DNA of 64,000 nt, taken from contig CALUSR010000001.1 in NCBI GenBank assembly GCA_944323485.1, positions 192,437-256,436 on the forward strand, written 5' to 3'. Position numbers and translations under genes: made by a program. The DNA comes from Candidatus Gastranaerophilales bacterium (lineage in GTDB: Bacteria; Cyanobacteriota; Vampirovibrionia; Gastranaerophilales; CAJFVJ01). This document shows positions 25,151 through 33,656 of this stretch, one piece after another (position 1 is the first letter of the stretch; every line of letters starts with the position of its first letter). Below the pieces are notes generated by a model. That model worked only from the letters and a program-made list of their open reading frames with translations, did not search any database and was not told the DNA's origin.

Positions 25151-26871
25151 CTTATTGCTCCCATATAGTTGATAATATCTTTTGTATTCTCTAATATTAC
25201 CACAGGTTGATGATTTGACATCAATTGTTTGAGGGTTTCGCTCTTGTCCTGAGGCGGAAGAATTCCAATTCCTTTTACTTCCGCTGTTTTAGCAGCAAGC
25301 ATATCATCCTGAGTATCTCCAAGATAATATGTTTCTGAAGGCTGAACAATATCAACAATCTTCAAAATGCCGTCAGGATAAGGTTTCTGTCTGTCCTCAG
25401 GAACATCATTCATGGTTATTATCGGCGAGAACAAATCATATATACCAAAATATTTCAAAATAAATTCAGCCTCTGTCTTCGGACGACCGGTAAAGACCGC
25501 TAAATCAAAATCCTTTGATAACTCTTCGAGTTCTTCTTTTGAGATAAGCAAAGACTCATTTCTGATTAACCCGTCACCGCCATGCCCGAAATAAAGCGTC
25601 TGGAATTTATCGATTATTGCCTGTTTCGGAACACGAACACCATCTTCTTTAAGAAGATACTCCGTCAAATCCCAATCATTGTTTAATCCGCCCAAATTCT
25701 TAGCTTCACGGATTTTATCAAAAGAGAGCTCTTTTTTAGCAAAAAATTCAAATGTGGATTTTATCGCCATACGATAGGATTTTGATGTATCTACCAGAAC
25801 ACCGTCTATGTCAAAAATCAAAAGTTTTGAAGTTTTTTTTATAACTTCAACAAGCTCGTAGGCATCTTTATTCGAAGGCATTGTCACACGGAAACAGTTT
25901 TTTACAAGTCCTTCATGCATAAACTTGACTTTTATTCCGTGCTTTAAAAGTTTTTTGTAAATATACTGCGCTCTTTCTTTGAAATCTATGCACAAAAAGT
26001 TTCCATCGCTCGGGTAAACAGTGGCAACATCTTTTAAGCCTTCCGTAACAATATCTTTTGAACGTAAAATTTCATCCCGTACAAATTTGAAATGCTCGGT
26101 ATCCTTCAAAGAAGCTACACCTGCTTTTGCAGCAATAATATTAACACTGAAAGGATTGAATATCTTTTTTATATGATTAATATTCTCAGCATTCGAAATA
26201 ATGTATCCGAGGCGCAGACCTGCAAGAGCAAAGTCTTTTGACATCGAGCGTACAACAGCTACATTATCAAATTTCGAGGCAAAAGATACATAATTCCTTT
26301 CTGAATAACTTCCGTAAGTCTGGTCTATCATTACAAGGGTGTTCTGCTCTTGAGCTTTTTCTATTATTCTCAAAAGATTATCTTCAGAAATACTATCACC
26401 CGTAGGGCTGTTTGGAGTTGTGACAAGAACTATCTTTGTCTTCTCATCAATTGCAGCAAGAACATCATCTATCGGGTAAACCCATTTTCTTTTATACGGC
26501 ACTTCTTTATAAGATGAATTTGAAATTCTCGCATAAATCTTCGACATTACAAACGTCGGAACAGCCGTCACAATATTCTCATCTTCTTCGAGAAAAGTAT
26601 TGAGAAGATAACAAATCGCCTCATCGCCCCCATTTGTCGGCAAAACCATATCATCAGAAACATTATTTGCCCCGGCAATTGTCGAAATCAACTCTCCATA
26701 AGCCGGATAGAATTTCACATCATTGCCTGTTATATGTTTTAAAACATCGACAACTTTCTCTGACGGTCCAAGAAGGTTTTCATTAGAGTCCAACTTTATT
26801 TTGAAATCTTCTATATAGAGCTGGTGGTCATATCCCGATACACCATTCAGTTGTTTTTTAGGTTTTACCAT
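25147..26871 (-). CDS. hisC: Histidinol-phosphate aminotransferase fused to a HAD phosphatase
   Basis: Fusion protein of 574 aa. Residues 1-345 are a PLP-dependent HisC with TPNSPTG (152-158), Asp183 and the Schiff-base lysine in SMSKDFALAGLRLGY (Lys212). Residues 350-574 are a HAD-IA phosphatase with DIDGVLVDTS (nucleophile Asp354, acid Asp356), FTGRPKTEAE, KPYPDG and GDTQDDMLAAKTA. Together they could do steps 7 and 8: aminotransfer to histidinol phosphate, then dephosphorylation. The ATG at 26871 is chosen because GAGGTG precedes it; a GTG at 26892 would lie at the predicted transcription start. First gene of hisC-hisB-hisH. The phosphatase assignment is inferred. Confidence 0.9.
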   Translation of the reverse strand: MVKPKKQLNGVSGYDHQLYIEDFKIKLDSNENLLGPSEKVVDVLKHITGNDVKFYPAYGELISTIAGANNVSDDMVLPTNGGDEAICYLLNTFLEEDENIVTAVPTFVMSKIYARISNSSYKEVPYKRKWVYPIDDVLAAIDEKTKIVLVTTPNSPTGDSISEDNLLRIIEKAQEQNTLVMIDQTYGSYSERNYVSFASKFDNVAVVRSMSKDFALAGLRLGYIISNAENINHIKKIFNPFSVNIIAAKAGVASLKDTEHFKFVRDEILRSKDIVTEGLKDVATVYPSDGNFLCIDFKERAQYIYKKLLKHGIKVKFMHEGLVKNCFRVTMPSNKDAYELVEVIKKTSKLLIFDIDGVLVDTSKSYRMAIKSTFEFFAKKELSFDKIREAKNLGGLNNDWDLTEYLLKEDGVRVPKQAIIDKFQTLYFGHGGDGLIRNESLLISKEELEELSKDFDLAVFTGRPKTEAEFILKYFGIYDLFSPIITMNDVPEDRQKPYPDGILKIVDIVQPSETYYLGDTQDDMLAAKTAEVKGIGILPPQDKSETLKQLMSNHQPVVILENTKDIINYMGAIR

Positions 26872-26894
26872 ATCACACCTCATCTCTCGCACTC

Positions 26895-26923
26895 ATTATA
26901 AATAAAGCAAAAAAGTGAGTCAA
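26895..26923 (-). promoter_or_regulatory. Promoter of the hisC-hisB-hisH operon
   Basis: Minus-strand TTGACT, 17-bp spacer, TATAAT: near-consensus sigma70 boxes 24 bp before the chosen ATG. Confidence 0.8.
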
Positions 26924-26940
26924 CGCAGCGAAAATTGGAT

Positions 26941-27080
26941 TTATATATCAAATTACGCCCCAAATTTCCCAAACAACGTCATACTGAGCGTTAGTGAAGT
27001 ATCTAAACAAAAAGGATTTTTCGGGCTAAAACCCTTAGAATGACGGACTTTTAATATTATCTGTGTAATTTGTTATATAA
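26941..27080. mobile_element. MITE-like element, copy 2
   Basis: A 140-bp element with 15-bp terminal inverted repeats (TTATATATCAAATTA against TAATTTGTTATATAA, one mismatch). The core AAACAACGTCATACTGAGCG, then GAAGTATCTAAACAAAAAGG, is nearly identical to copy 1 at 8003-8130. It is inverted relative to copy 1 and differs mainly by small insertions on the right side. Confidence 0.75.
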
Positions 27081-27102
27081 GTTCCGTGAAAATCCCGCAA
27101 AT

Positions 27103-27132
27103 AAAAAAAAGAACCTTATTTTACTAAGGTTC
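27103..27132 (-). terminator. Intrinsic terminator without an obvious upstream gene
   Basis: On the minus strand: GAACCTTA stem, 6-nt loop, TAAGGTTC, then eight T. The nearest gene upstream on that strand is beyond the plus-strand radical SAM gene, so it may end a short RNA encoded in about 27133-27290. Confidence 0.65.
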
Positions 27133-27300
27133 AAGCTCTGGAATTAAGAATAGCTGGAAGTATGAAAAAGATTAATTATATTAAAAAAGATTTTGATTGA
27201 CCTTTCAATTAGTCGGCTGGCTATCAAAAAGGATTAAAAAAGTTGAATTAAAAGTATAACTCATGTGAAAATATTCTTGTAGAAAAAACAGGTGGAAAAA

Positions 27301-27930
27301 ATGAGTGATAACTATGCATATCTTTTAGACGGAGCTTTATATATAAATCTCACAAATGCATGCACAAACAACTGCGTGTTCTGCATAAGAGATTTGAACT
27401 CCAAAGTCAAAGACAAAAATCTGTGGCTCGAAAAAGAAAAATTTACTCCTCAGGACGTAATAGAACAAATTAAAAAACTTGAACCGCAACAGCAACGGGA
27501 ATTTGTCTTCTGCGGCTACGGAGAGCCAATTATAAAACTCGATCACATAAAAGAAATTTCAAAATTTCTCAAAGAAAATTACCCAGAAAAAAAAATAAGA
27601 ATAAATACCAACGGACATGGAAATCTTATTCATAAAAGAGATATAGTTCCCGAGCTGAAGGGATTGATTGATAAAGTATCAGTCAGCTTAAACGGAGAAG
27701 ATGCCGATTTATACGGCAAAATTTCTCAGCCGACTTATTCCCCAGAAACAGCATATCAGGCTGTTCTGGATTTCATCAAAGAATGTTCCGAAAACGGAAT
27801 AGACACGACAGCAACTATTGTCACAGGTTACAAAGATTTCAAACCTGATGTGGAAAAATGCAGAGAAATTGCAGAAAATCTTGGAGCAAAATTCAGAATC
27901 AGAGAATGGCTTGATGAGGGCTACAACTAA
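27301..27930 (+). CDS. Radical SAM protein of the TatD-associated type
   Basis: Protein of 209 aa. The iron-sulfur/SAM cysteines are in CTNNCVFCIR (Cys21, 25, 28). The SAM-binding GGEP-like motif is FCGYGEPIIK, and RINTNGHGN follows. The N-terminal YINLTNACTNNC matches the small radical SAM family often found next to TatD nucleases. Length is typical for that group, which lacks an auxiliary-cluster domain. AGGTGG precedes the ATG at 27301. No tatD gene is adjacent here. Reaction unknown. Confidence 0.87.
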   Translation: MSDNYAYLLDGALYINLTNACTNNCVFCIRDLNSKVKDKNLWLEKEKFTPQDVIEQIKKLEPQQQREFVFCGYGEPIIKLDHIKEISKFLKENYPEKKIRINTNGHGNLIHKRDIVPELKGLIDKVSVSLNGEDADLYGKISQPTYSPETAYQAVLDFIKECSENGIDTTATIVTGYKDFKPDVEKCREIAENLGAKFRIREWLDEGYN

Positions 27931-28042
27931 GATTGTTGTAAGATTTTTTCCCTTTTGCTATTTACACCGAACTTTTATTGTAATTTAATAAAGATATAGT
28001 TTTTACTTAAAAATTTTTTTAAAAGAAATAGAGGAAACAAAA

Positions 28043-30205
28043 ATGGTAAAACAAATTGACGCAATTATGAAGCCTAAATCAATTGCTGTAATTGGTGCTT
28101 CAACAAAACCGAAAACAATCGGTTCAGAAATTATGCAAAGATTGAGAGATTACAAATTCAACGGTAATATCTACCCTGTTAATCCAAAAGGCGGAATTAT
28201 CGAAGGATTTCAGGCTTACACCTCAATCAATGAAGTACCGGGAGAAGTTGATCTGGCTGTTATAGTAGTTAACGCTAAATTCGTTCTTGATACAATTGAC
28301 CAATGCCATGAAAAAGGCATCAAAGGGATATGTATCATCACGGCAGGATTTAAAGAAACAGGCAAAGAAGGTGCAGAGCTTGAAAAACAACTTCTTGAAA
28401 AAATTCGTTCATACGGTATGAGATGCGTAGGTCCAAACTGCCTCGGTGTATTAAACACTGATGATAACATCAGAATGGATGCTACATTCGCAGAATCACT
28501 CCCCGTAAAAGGTGATATCGGATTTGTTTCACAATCAGGAGCTCTTGGCGGCGGTATTTTGAATATTCTCAAAGACTTGAACCTTGGTTTTGCTCAGTTC
28601 GTATCAATCGGTAATCAGGCTGATATCAATGCCGAAACAATGCTCGAATACTGGGAAAACGACGACGAAGTAAAACAAATTCTCCTCTATATGGAGTCAA
28701 TCCAAAATCCTGCTAACTTCAGAAAACTTGCAAGCAGAATAACAAAGAAAAAACCGATACTTGCTCTTAAAGCAGGACGTTCTGCAGCAGGTGCTTCAGC
28801 AGCATCTTCGCACACAGGTTCTCTTGCAGGTGCAGATAAAGCAGCTGACGCTTTATTGAAACAATCAGGCGTCATCAGAGAATTTTCTTTGAAAAACCTG
28901 TTCTCAAACGCAAAAGCATTCTCAAACTGCCCGATACCACAAGGTAACAGAGTCGCAATCATTACAAACTCAGGCGGTCCCGGTATTATGGCTACAGACG
29001 CTGTTTGTGAATCAGGCATGCAAATGGCAAAATTGTCTGATGCGACAAAAGACAAATTGAGAAGCTTTCTGCCTGCGGCAGCAAGTGTTAAAAACCCGGT
29101 TGATATGATTGCATCAGCTCCTATCGAACACTACAAACAAACTCTTGAAACTGTTATAGCTGATGAGAACGTTGATATGATTGCTGTTATCTATCTTCCG
29201 TTCCTTGGCCTTGCAGATATTGACGTAGCTGAAGCGCTTATGGAAATTAAAGCCAAAAATCCTCAAAAACCAATTCTTGGCGTATTCATGACAAAGAGCG
29301 AATTCTTCACCAAAATTGCAAACATGAACGTAAATATGCCGTTCTATATGTACGCTGAAGAAGCTGCAGAAGCAATGACAAGACTTGACAGACAAAGACA
29401 GTGGATGAACAGACCGGAAGGTAAGTTCCCTGTTTATGACGTAGACAGAGCAAAAGCAGCCGAAGTAATCAAAAAATCACTCTCAGAAGGAAGAGCACAG
29501 CTCACAACTCTTGAGTCAATTGATGTTCTTAATGCTTACGGTATCAGAGCCTGCAAATACGGTCTTGCAACAAACGTTGATGAGGCCGCTAATGTTGCAA
29601 ACAACATCGGATACCCTGTTGTTATGAAGATTACATCAAAAACAATATCTCACAAAACAGATGTGGGCGGTGTAATCGTCGGTATCCAATCGGAAGAACA
29701 CCTCCGTCAGGAATATGCAGCCCTGATTGAAAGACTCAAAGAAAGAAACATCCTTGACGGTCTTGAAGGCGTAATTGTCCAAGAGATGGTCAAAGGAAAC
29801 CGTGAAATGGTCTGTGGTATAGCAACAGATCCTCAATACGGTCCTATGATGATGTTCGGCTTGGGCGGTGTATTTATCGAAACCATGAAAGACGTAACAT
29901 TCAGAATAGCTCCGCTTTCAGACGTTGATGCAGAAGAGATGATTAAGTCAGTTAAAGCTTATGAATTGCTCAAAGGTGCAAGAGGCACAACTCCTGCTCA
30001 AATAGACCAAATTCAGGAAACACTGCTGAGATTATCTCAACTCGTAACAGACTTCCCGTTCATCGATGAACTCGATATCAACCCGCTGTTGATTTCAGAG
30101 AAAACAGGCGAAGGAATAGCAGTCGACGGACGTATCAAAGTAAGAATGAACGAAGCTCAAGAAAAACTCGGTTCTTGCTGCGATTGCTGCTCTTGCAACG
30201 GTTAG
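28043..30205 (+). CDS. ADP-forming acetate-CoA ligase (acetyl-CoA synthetase)
   Basis: Single-chain enzyme of 720 aa that makes ATP and acetate from acetyl-CoA, ADP and phosphate. The N-terminal CoA-binding domain (KSIAVIGASTKPKTIGSEIM) and the succinyl-CoA-ligase-like region carry the likely phospho-His in AASSHTGSLAGADKAAD. The C-terminal ATP-grasp half contains GYPVVMKITSKTISHKTDVG. The last ten residues are SCCDCCSCNG, a five-cysteine tail I do not know from this family. AGAGGAAAC is the ribosome site. With the PFOR at 36077 it forms a fermentative ATP-yielding route. Confidence 0.93.
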   Translation: MVKQIDAIMKPKSIAVIGASTKPKTIGSEIMQRLRDYKFNGNIYPVNPKGGIIEGFQAYTSINEVPGEVDLAVIVVNAKFVLDTIDQCHEKGIKGICIITAGFKETGKEGAELEKQLLEKIRSYGMRCVGPNCLGVLNTDDNIRMDATFAESLPVKGDIGFVSQSGALGGGILNILKDLNLGFAQFVSIGNQADINAETMLEYWENDDEVKQILLYMESIQNPANFRKLASRITKKKPILALKAGRSAAGASAASSHTGSLAGADKAADALLKQSGVIREFSLKNLFSNAKAFSNCPIPQGNRVAIITNSGGPGIMATDAVCESGMQMAKLSDATKDKLRSFLPAAASVKNPVDMIASAPIEHYKQTLETVIADENVDMIAVIYLPFLGLADIDVAEALMEIKAKNPQKPILGVFMTKSEFFTKIANMNVNMPFYMYAEEAAEAMTRLDRQRQWMNRPEGKFPVYDVDRAKAAEVIKKSLSEGRAQLTTLESIDVLNAYGIRACKYGLATNVDEAANVANNIGYPVVMKITSKTISHKTDVGGVIVGIQSEEHLRQEYAALIERLKERNILDGLEGVIVQEMVKGNREMVCGIATDPQYGPMMMFGLGGVFIETMKDVTFRIAPLSDVDAEEMIKSVKAYELLKGARGTTPAQIDQIQETLLRLSQLVTDFPFIDELDINPLLISEKTGEGIAVDGRIKVRMNEAQEKLGSCCDCCSCNG

Positions 30206-30233
30206 TCAGACAACACGGAACAAATAGCAATAA

Positions 30234-30263
30234 AAAAGCCTGCGGAGAAATTCGCAGGCTTTT
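30234..30263. terminator. Bidirectional intrinsic terminator
   Basis: AAAAGCCTGCG stem, 8-nt loop, CGCAGGCTTTT. It serves the acetate-CoA ligase on the plus strand and the convergent regulator gene on the minus strand, where six T follow. Confidence 0.85.
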
Positions 30264-30298
30264 GTTAATTTAAAGTCATCAAATAAGAAAGGAATTAA

Positions 30299-30718
30299 TT
30301 ATGACTTAAGCAAAAATCCGCCTTCATTCGAGTTAAAGAGAACTTCTTCAGCAATTTTCGCTCTCAAATTTCTGATATATTTGTAGACATAATCTCTCGG
30401 CAAGCCGATTAAAGATGCCAAATCAGTAGCCTTCACAGGCTCGTTGACGTGTTTTGTCAGATAATCCAAAATCTTTTGTTCTCGTTCCGTCAATTTTTTC
30501 TTGAAAGTAAACTTAAACGTAATAGCCTTCTGAGGTTTTTTTGCAGGCAGTTCTGGGGTAGCTGAGATAGCTTCGTTGTTCACTATCATATCAACTATGT
30601 CATGAGTTTGTTTCTTTTCTTCCACCTGTTTCCCGAGTCTTCTTGCAAATTCTTCAAGAGTAATTTTCTCAAGAGAGCTTCGCCATTGTCTTATTTCTTC
30701 TTTAGACAAATAATTCAT
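30299..30718 (-). CDS. Putative winged-helix DNA-binding protein
   Basis: Protein of 139 aa. The C-terminal half (about 70-139) reads as a winged helix: LTEREQKILDYLTKHVNEPV, then TDLASLIGLPRDYVYKYIRN as the recognition helix, and a wing ending EGGFLLKS. This resembles the OmpR/PhoB-type or KilA-like wHTH without a receiver domain. The N-terminal part is charged and helical (EEIRQWRSSLEKITLEEFAR). AGGAG precedes the ATG. No family name can be given; a small regulator is likely. Confidence 0.7.
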   Translation of the reverse strand: MNYLSKEEIRQWRSSLEKITLEEFARRLGKQVEEKKQTHDIVDMIVNNEAISATPELPAKKPQKAITFKFTFKKKLTEREQKILDYLTKHVNEPVKATDLASLIGLPRDYVYKYIRNLRAKIAEEVLFNSNEGGFLLKS

Positions 30719-30904
30719 AGTACAACAACTCCTGTTATTTGAACATAACTTTAAATTAACTGTATTCTAAAAGACAGCTGAAAAAATAAATTGCTAAAAT
30801 CAAGGGGATTTGTTAATAGTTGTTAATAATTTTATTAAAACCAAAAAATTACAAAAATAAAATAAGAACCATGCCTTTTATTAATTTTTTTTAATAAAAA
30901 CTCA

Positions 30905-31183
30905 CTATTTCACAAGTTTTGCAAAAGACAAACCGACAACTCTTCCAGCATTGTTAACTGTCCTGACCAATATCAGCTTTCCTGTTTTTATTTTATAAAG
31001 AAAACTCAGACCTAAACCGACAGCCACGGCAGCGCCAAGGATAGCTCCTTTAGCTGCAATTTTCAAGACTTTCTTTGGCTCAGCAGATTTATTCTCTTCA
31101 TCTTTTTTCAAATTACCGTTTTTCTCCGCAAATGAACCGAAAGACCTTGAATAAGAATTATACCCTACAGGCTGAATATTCAT
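30905..31183 (-). CDS. Small membrane protein with lineage-type N-terminus
   Basis: Protein of 92 aa. The start at 31183 is supported by AGAGG; the frame is open further upstream. It begins MNIQPVGYNSYSRSFGSFAE, a polar leader of the kind also seen in the protein at 39817. A Lys/Glu linker follows, then a glycine/alanine-rich transmembrane helix (AAKGAILGAAVAVGLGLSFL) and a basic tail. It is 81 bp downstream of the BFN gene on the same strand and may be co-transcribed. Function unknown. Confidence 0.65.
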   Translation of the reverse strand: MNIQPVGYNSYSRSFGSFAEKNGNLKKDEENKSAEPKKVLKIAAKGAILGAAVAVGLGLSFLYKIKTGKLILVRTVNNAGRVVGLSFAKLVK

Positions 31184-31264
31184 AAAAAACCTCTGAATGT
31201 TTAAAGCACAACTTTTTATTATAACTCCAGTGAAAATAAAAAGTTGATACTTCCTTAACAAAAT

Positions 31265-31777
31265 TTATTGTTTTGACTCTCCATGGTCATCAAGCAGCTT
31301 TTGGAAATCGGATGGTTTCAAATCCTGAATAAATTTCTTGAATTCTTCCGTTTCCTGCTCGTCTTTTTCTTCATTAGCAGAAACAGTGCCGCTTGCGACA
31401 ACGGAAGGTGAAACAAAAATCGGAGCTTCTGTTCTCAATGCTATCGCAATCGCATCAGAGGGACGGGAGTCTATGACCTTCTCATCTCCATCGTCATTTT
31501 TCAAAACAATATTTGCAAAATAAGTTTCTTCGCTTACATCATGAATTTCAATCTTTTCAACATAATATCCCATTTGCTCAATAAGCGTGCAAATAAGATC
31601 ATGTGTCATGGGGCGTATTACTTTGATATTTTCTATTTTTCTGATTATTGCACTTGCTTCAGCTGACCCTATCCATATCGGAAGAGCCCTTCTATCATCA
31701 AAGTCTTTCAGCACAACAATCGGAGAACCCGTTCTTGTATCAAGCGCCACACCCATTACATACATTTCTATCATCAT
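31265..31777 (-). CDS. Bifunctional nuclease (BFN/DUF151) family protein
   Basis: Protein of 170 aa with the DUF151 fold. Signature regions are LPIWIGSAEASAI, RPMTHDLICTLIEQMGYYVE and SRPSDAIAIALRTEAPIFV. Plant and bacterial members have been linked to RNase/DNase activity and stress responses, but in most bacteria the role is unproven. The C-terminal 40 residues are a charged tail (EEKDEQETEEFKKFIQDLKP), frequent in this family. It may start at either of two successive ATGs. Confidence 0.92.
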   Translation of the reverse strand: MMIEMYVMGVALDTRTGSPIVVLKDFDDRRALPIWIGSAEASAIIRKIENIKVIRPMTHDLICTLIEQMGYYVEKIEIHDVSEETYFANIVLKNDDGDEKVIDSRPSDAIAIALRTEAPIFVSPSVVASGTVSANEEKDEQETEEFKKFIQDLKPSDFQKLLDDHGESKQ

Positions 31778-31864
31778 CGTTTTGTTTCCTTATTTATATG
31801 TACACTAACATATAACAAAAACTCCAAAACTACAATGATAAGCATATATATTATTATATGTTAA

Positions 31865-31887
31865 AAGTATGTAATATTTATATACTT
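31865..31887. repeat. Imperfect inverted repeat upstream of the BFN gene
   Basis: AAGTATGTAA and TTATATACTT, 3-bp spacer, 9 of 10 pairs, in the AT-rich 31778-31977 gap. It could be an operator for the BFN gene; nothing else is seen in that gap. Confidence 0.35.
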
Positions 31888-31977
31888 ATTTGTTTAAAAT
31901 ATATCTTTTCAAGGAATATTATTTCATGTAATTGTATTTTCGTTTATTTTTCTCCTATTGACTCCTTCTTAGCTAAA

Positions 31978-32005
31978 AAAGTATTAGCCGGCTCGTAAGC
32001 CGGCT
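31978..32005 (-). terminator. Terminator of the glutaredoxin gene
   Basis: Minus-strand hairpin AGCCGGCT-TACG-AGCCGGCT followed by AATAC and six T. Confidence 0.7.
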
Positions 32006-32021
32006 TTTCCTTTTGTAAGAA

Positions 32022-32282
32022 TTATAACTTGAGTAATTTCTCTAATTCGCCTGAGTCATAAGCCTCATACAAACTGTCGCATCCTCCGAGAAGTTTTCCA
32101 TTTATGAAAATCTGAGGAACGCTTTGAACTCCTCCCGTAAGCTCTCCCAACTTAATACGCATTTCAGGCTCGTTATCTGTGATATCTATTTCTTGATAAT
32201 CTACTCCGAGTTTATCAAGAAGCGATTTTGCCTTTCTCGAATAAGGACAATAGTTCGTTGTATAAATTTTTACTTTAGTCAT
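32022..32282 (-). CDS. Glutaredoxin (CPYS type)
   Basis: Glutaredoxin of 86 aa with active site NYCPYSRKAKS, cis-Pro SVPQIFING and GGCDSLYEAYDSGEL. The second active-site cysteine is serine, so it can only use a monothiol mechanism. The rest of the fold is like GrxC/Grx3 and lacks the CGFS signature of iron-sulfur-carrier monothiol glutaredoxins. It is transcribed alone with its own terminator. The other glutaredoxin (17033) keeps CPYC. Confidence 0.92.
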   Translation of the reverse strand: MTKVKIYTTNYCPYSRKAKSLLDKLGVDYQEIDITDNEPEMRIKLGELTGGVQSVPQIFINGKLLGGCDSLYEAYDSGELEKLLKL

Positions 32283-32427
32283 ACCACTCTCCTTCTCCTA
32301 TTCCATGTTCAACTCAAAAGAGTTTTTTTTCATCCGTCAAAGTGACTATTCATAAAACATTTATTGTATTGATTCATCAAACAAAATGAGTTATTTTATA
32401 AGAAGGGAAAGAAAGAGGATATGTTAT

Positions 32428-32757
32428 ATGTATTCGGCAAGATGGTATGATATTGACCCGACATTGAGCTTGGCTATAAGTTTATTAAGAAATTCTCAAA
32501 AAGAAGTACAAATAAACGCTGCCGATTTTATTATTAAAAATGCGGAAAAAAGAAACATAAAAATATCCTCAAAACTTTCAAGAATATTCCAAACATTTAC
32601 AAGAAGGTGGTATGACTATCACCAGACGGTTTCAAAGGCATTTCAATATTTGCAGAATGCCTCTGAAGATGAACAAAAAGAAATAGCAGTAGAACTAATT
32701 AACTATCTCTACAAAATAGAACAAAATCCGACAGAGATACCAAATCAAACTAACTAA
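32428..32757 (+). CDS. Small protein with two RWYD repeats
   Basis: Protein of 109 aa, unknown family. It is an internal duplication: residues 4-42 (ARWYDIDPTLSLAISLLRNS onward) align with 59-97 (RRWYDYHQTVSKAFQYLQNA onward). They share RWYD, T, S, A, L, N, Q, A, I and K at the same spacing. No signal peptide or TM segment. The start at 32428 is used because AGAGG stands 9 bases upstream. It is followed after 17 bp by the SpoIID-like gene, perhaps in one transcript. Confidence 0.65.
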   Translation: MYSARWYDIDPTLSLAISLLRNSQKEVQINAADFIIKNAEKRNIKISSKLSRIFQTFTRRWYDYHQTVSKAFQYLQNASEDEQKEIAVELINYLYKIEQNPTEIPNQTN

Positions 32758-32774
32758 GAGTATTACCGGGAATC

Positions 32775-33656
32775 ATGAAAAAAGCAATCAGAAATATACT
32801 AATATTTTTTTGTATTCTGCTTTGTTCCATAAATCAGGCTTACGCAATAAGAATAGGTCTTATGGAAGGGAAGAATGATATAGTGATTGCTGTTTCGCAG
32901 CGAGGACGCTTAATTGACGCAAACAAAAGAAAAACCATCATCGAACTCAAACCCATGAAAAAATATGTTATAAAAAAACACTTTAATAACATAGCAATCA
33001 AGCTTCCTGATGATAAAAAATTTTATACAACAAAAACAAATAACCTGATATTTACAACCGATAAAAACGCCTTCATCTTCACAAAAGGCAAGTGGTACAG
33101 AGGAAACATGATTGCCCAAATCAGAGGGAGGGGAATTACCGTCATAAATGATGTCCCGCTCGAATATTACCTCCTCGGTGTTGTTCCCTCTGAAATGCCT
33201 TCAAAATGGAATATCGAAGCTCTCAAAGCTCAGGCAATCGCAGCAAGAAGCTACGCCGTGGCAAATATGGGCAAAAGAGGGTCAAGAGGCTACGACCTCA
33301 AAGACACGCCTGAAGATCAAGCCTACGGTGGAGCATCAGCAGAAACAAAATCAACAAATCTGGCAGTAAGGTCAACCCTCGGACAGGTGCTTATGTATCA
33401 GAATAAAGTTATTCCTGCCTACTACCACGCAAGTGCAGGAGGACATACAAATAACTCGGGGAAAAGCTGGACAAAAGATATGCCGTTTCTTGCTTCTGTT
33501 CCGTCTTTTGACTCAAACATTCCGAGAAAAGGTCATGGCATAGGGTTATCTCAATATGGTGCCAACAATATGTCAAAAGAAGGATACAATGCTTATCAAA
33601 TATTGAACTATTTCTACAAAGATGTGCGCCTTGGCAAACTAAACACATCTTTTTAG
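32775..33656 (+). CDS. SpoIID/LytB-domain peptidoglycan hydrolase, short form
   Basis: Exported protein of 293 aa. Its signal peptide ends near AYA|IRIG. The SpoIID domain has the catalytic-type Glu140 in GVVPSEMPSKW, then LKAQAIAARSYAVANMG, PAYYHASAGGHTNNS and KGHGIGLSQYGANNM. SpoIID is a lytic transglycosylase that cuts denuded glycan strands. Between FLASVPSFDS and KGHGIGLSQ there are only a few residues, where canonical members have several dozen, so the fold may be shortened. The organism need not sporulate; the domain is widespread in non-sporulating bacteria. It converges on the next gene at zero distance. Confidence 0.87.
   Translation: MKKAIRNILIFFCILLCSINQAYAIRIGLMEGKNDIVIAVSQRGRLIDANKRKTIIELKPMKKYVIKKHFNNIAIKLPDDKKFYTTKTNNLIFTTDKNAFIFTKGKWYRGNMIAQIRGRGITVINDVPLEYYLLGVVPSEMPSKWNIEALKAQAIAARSYAVANMGKRGSRGYDLKDTPEDQAYGGASAETKSTNLAVRSTLGQVLMYQNKVIPAYYHASAGGHTNNSGKSWTKDMPFLASVPSFDSNIPRKGHGIGLSQYGANNMSKEGYNAYQILNYFYKDVRLGKLNTSF

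Noticed and set aside
30792-30800. TGCTAAAAT on the plus strand near 30.8 kb
   Set aside because: It looks like an extended -10, but the next genes downstream are on the minus strand, so I treat it as chance in AT-rich DNA.
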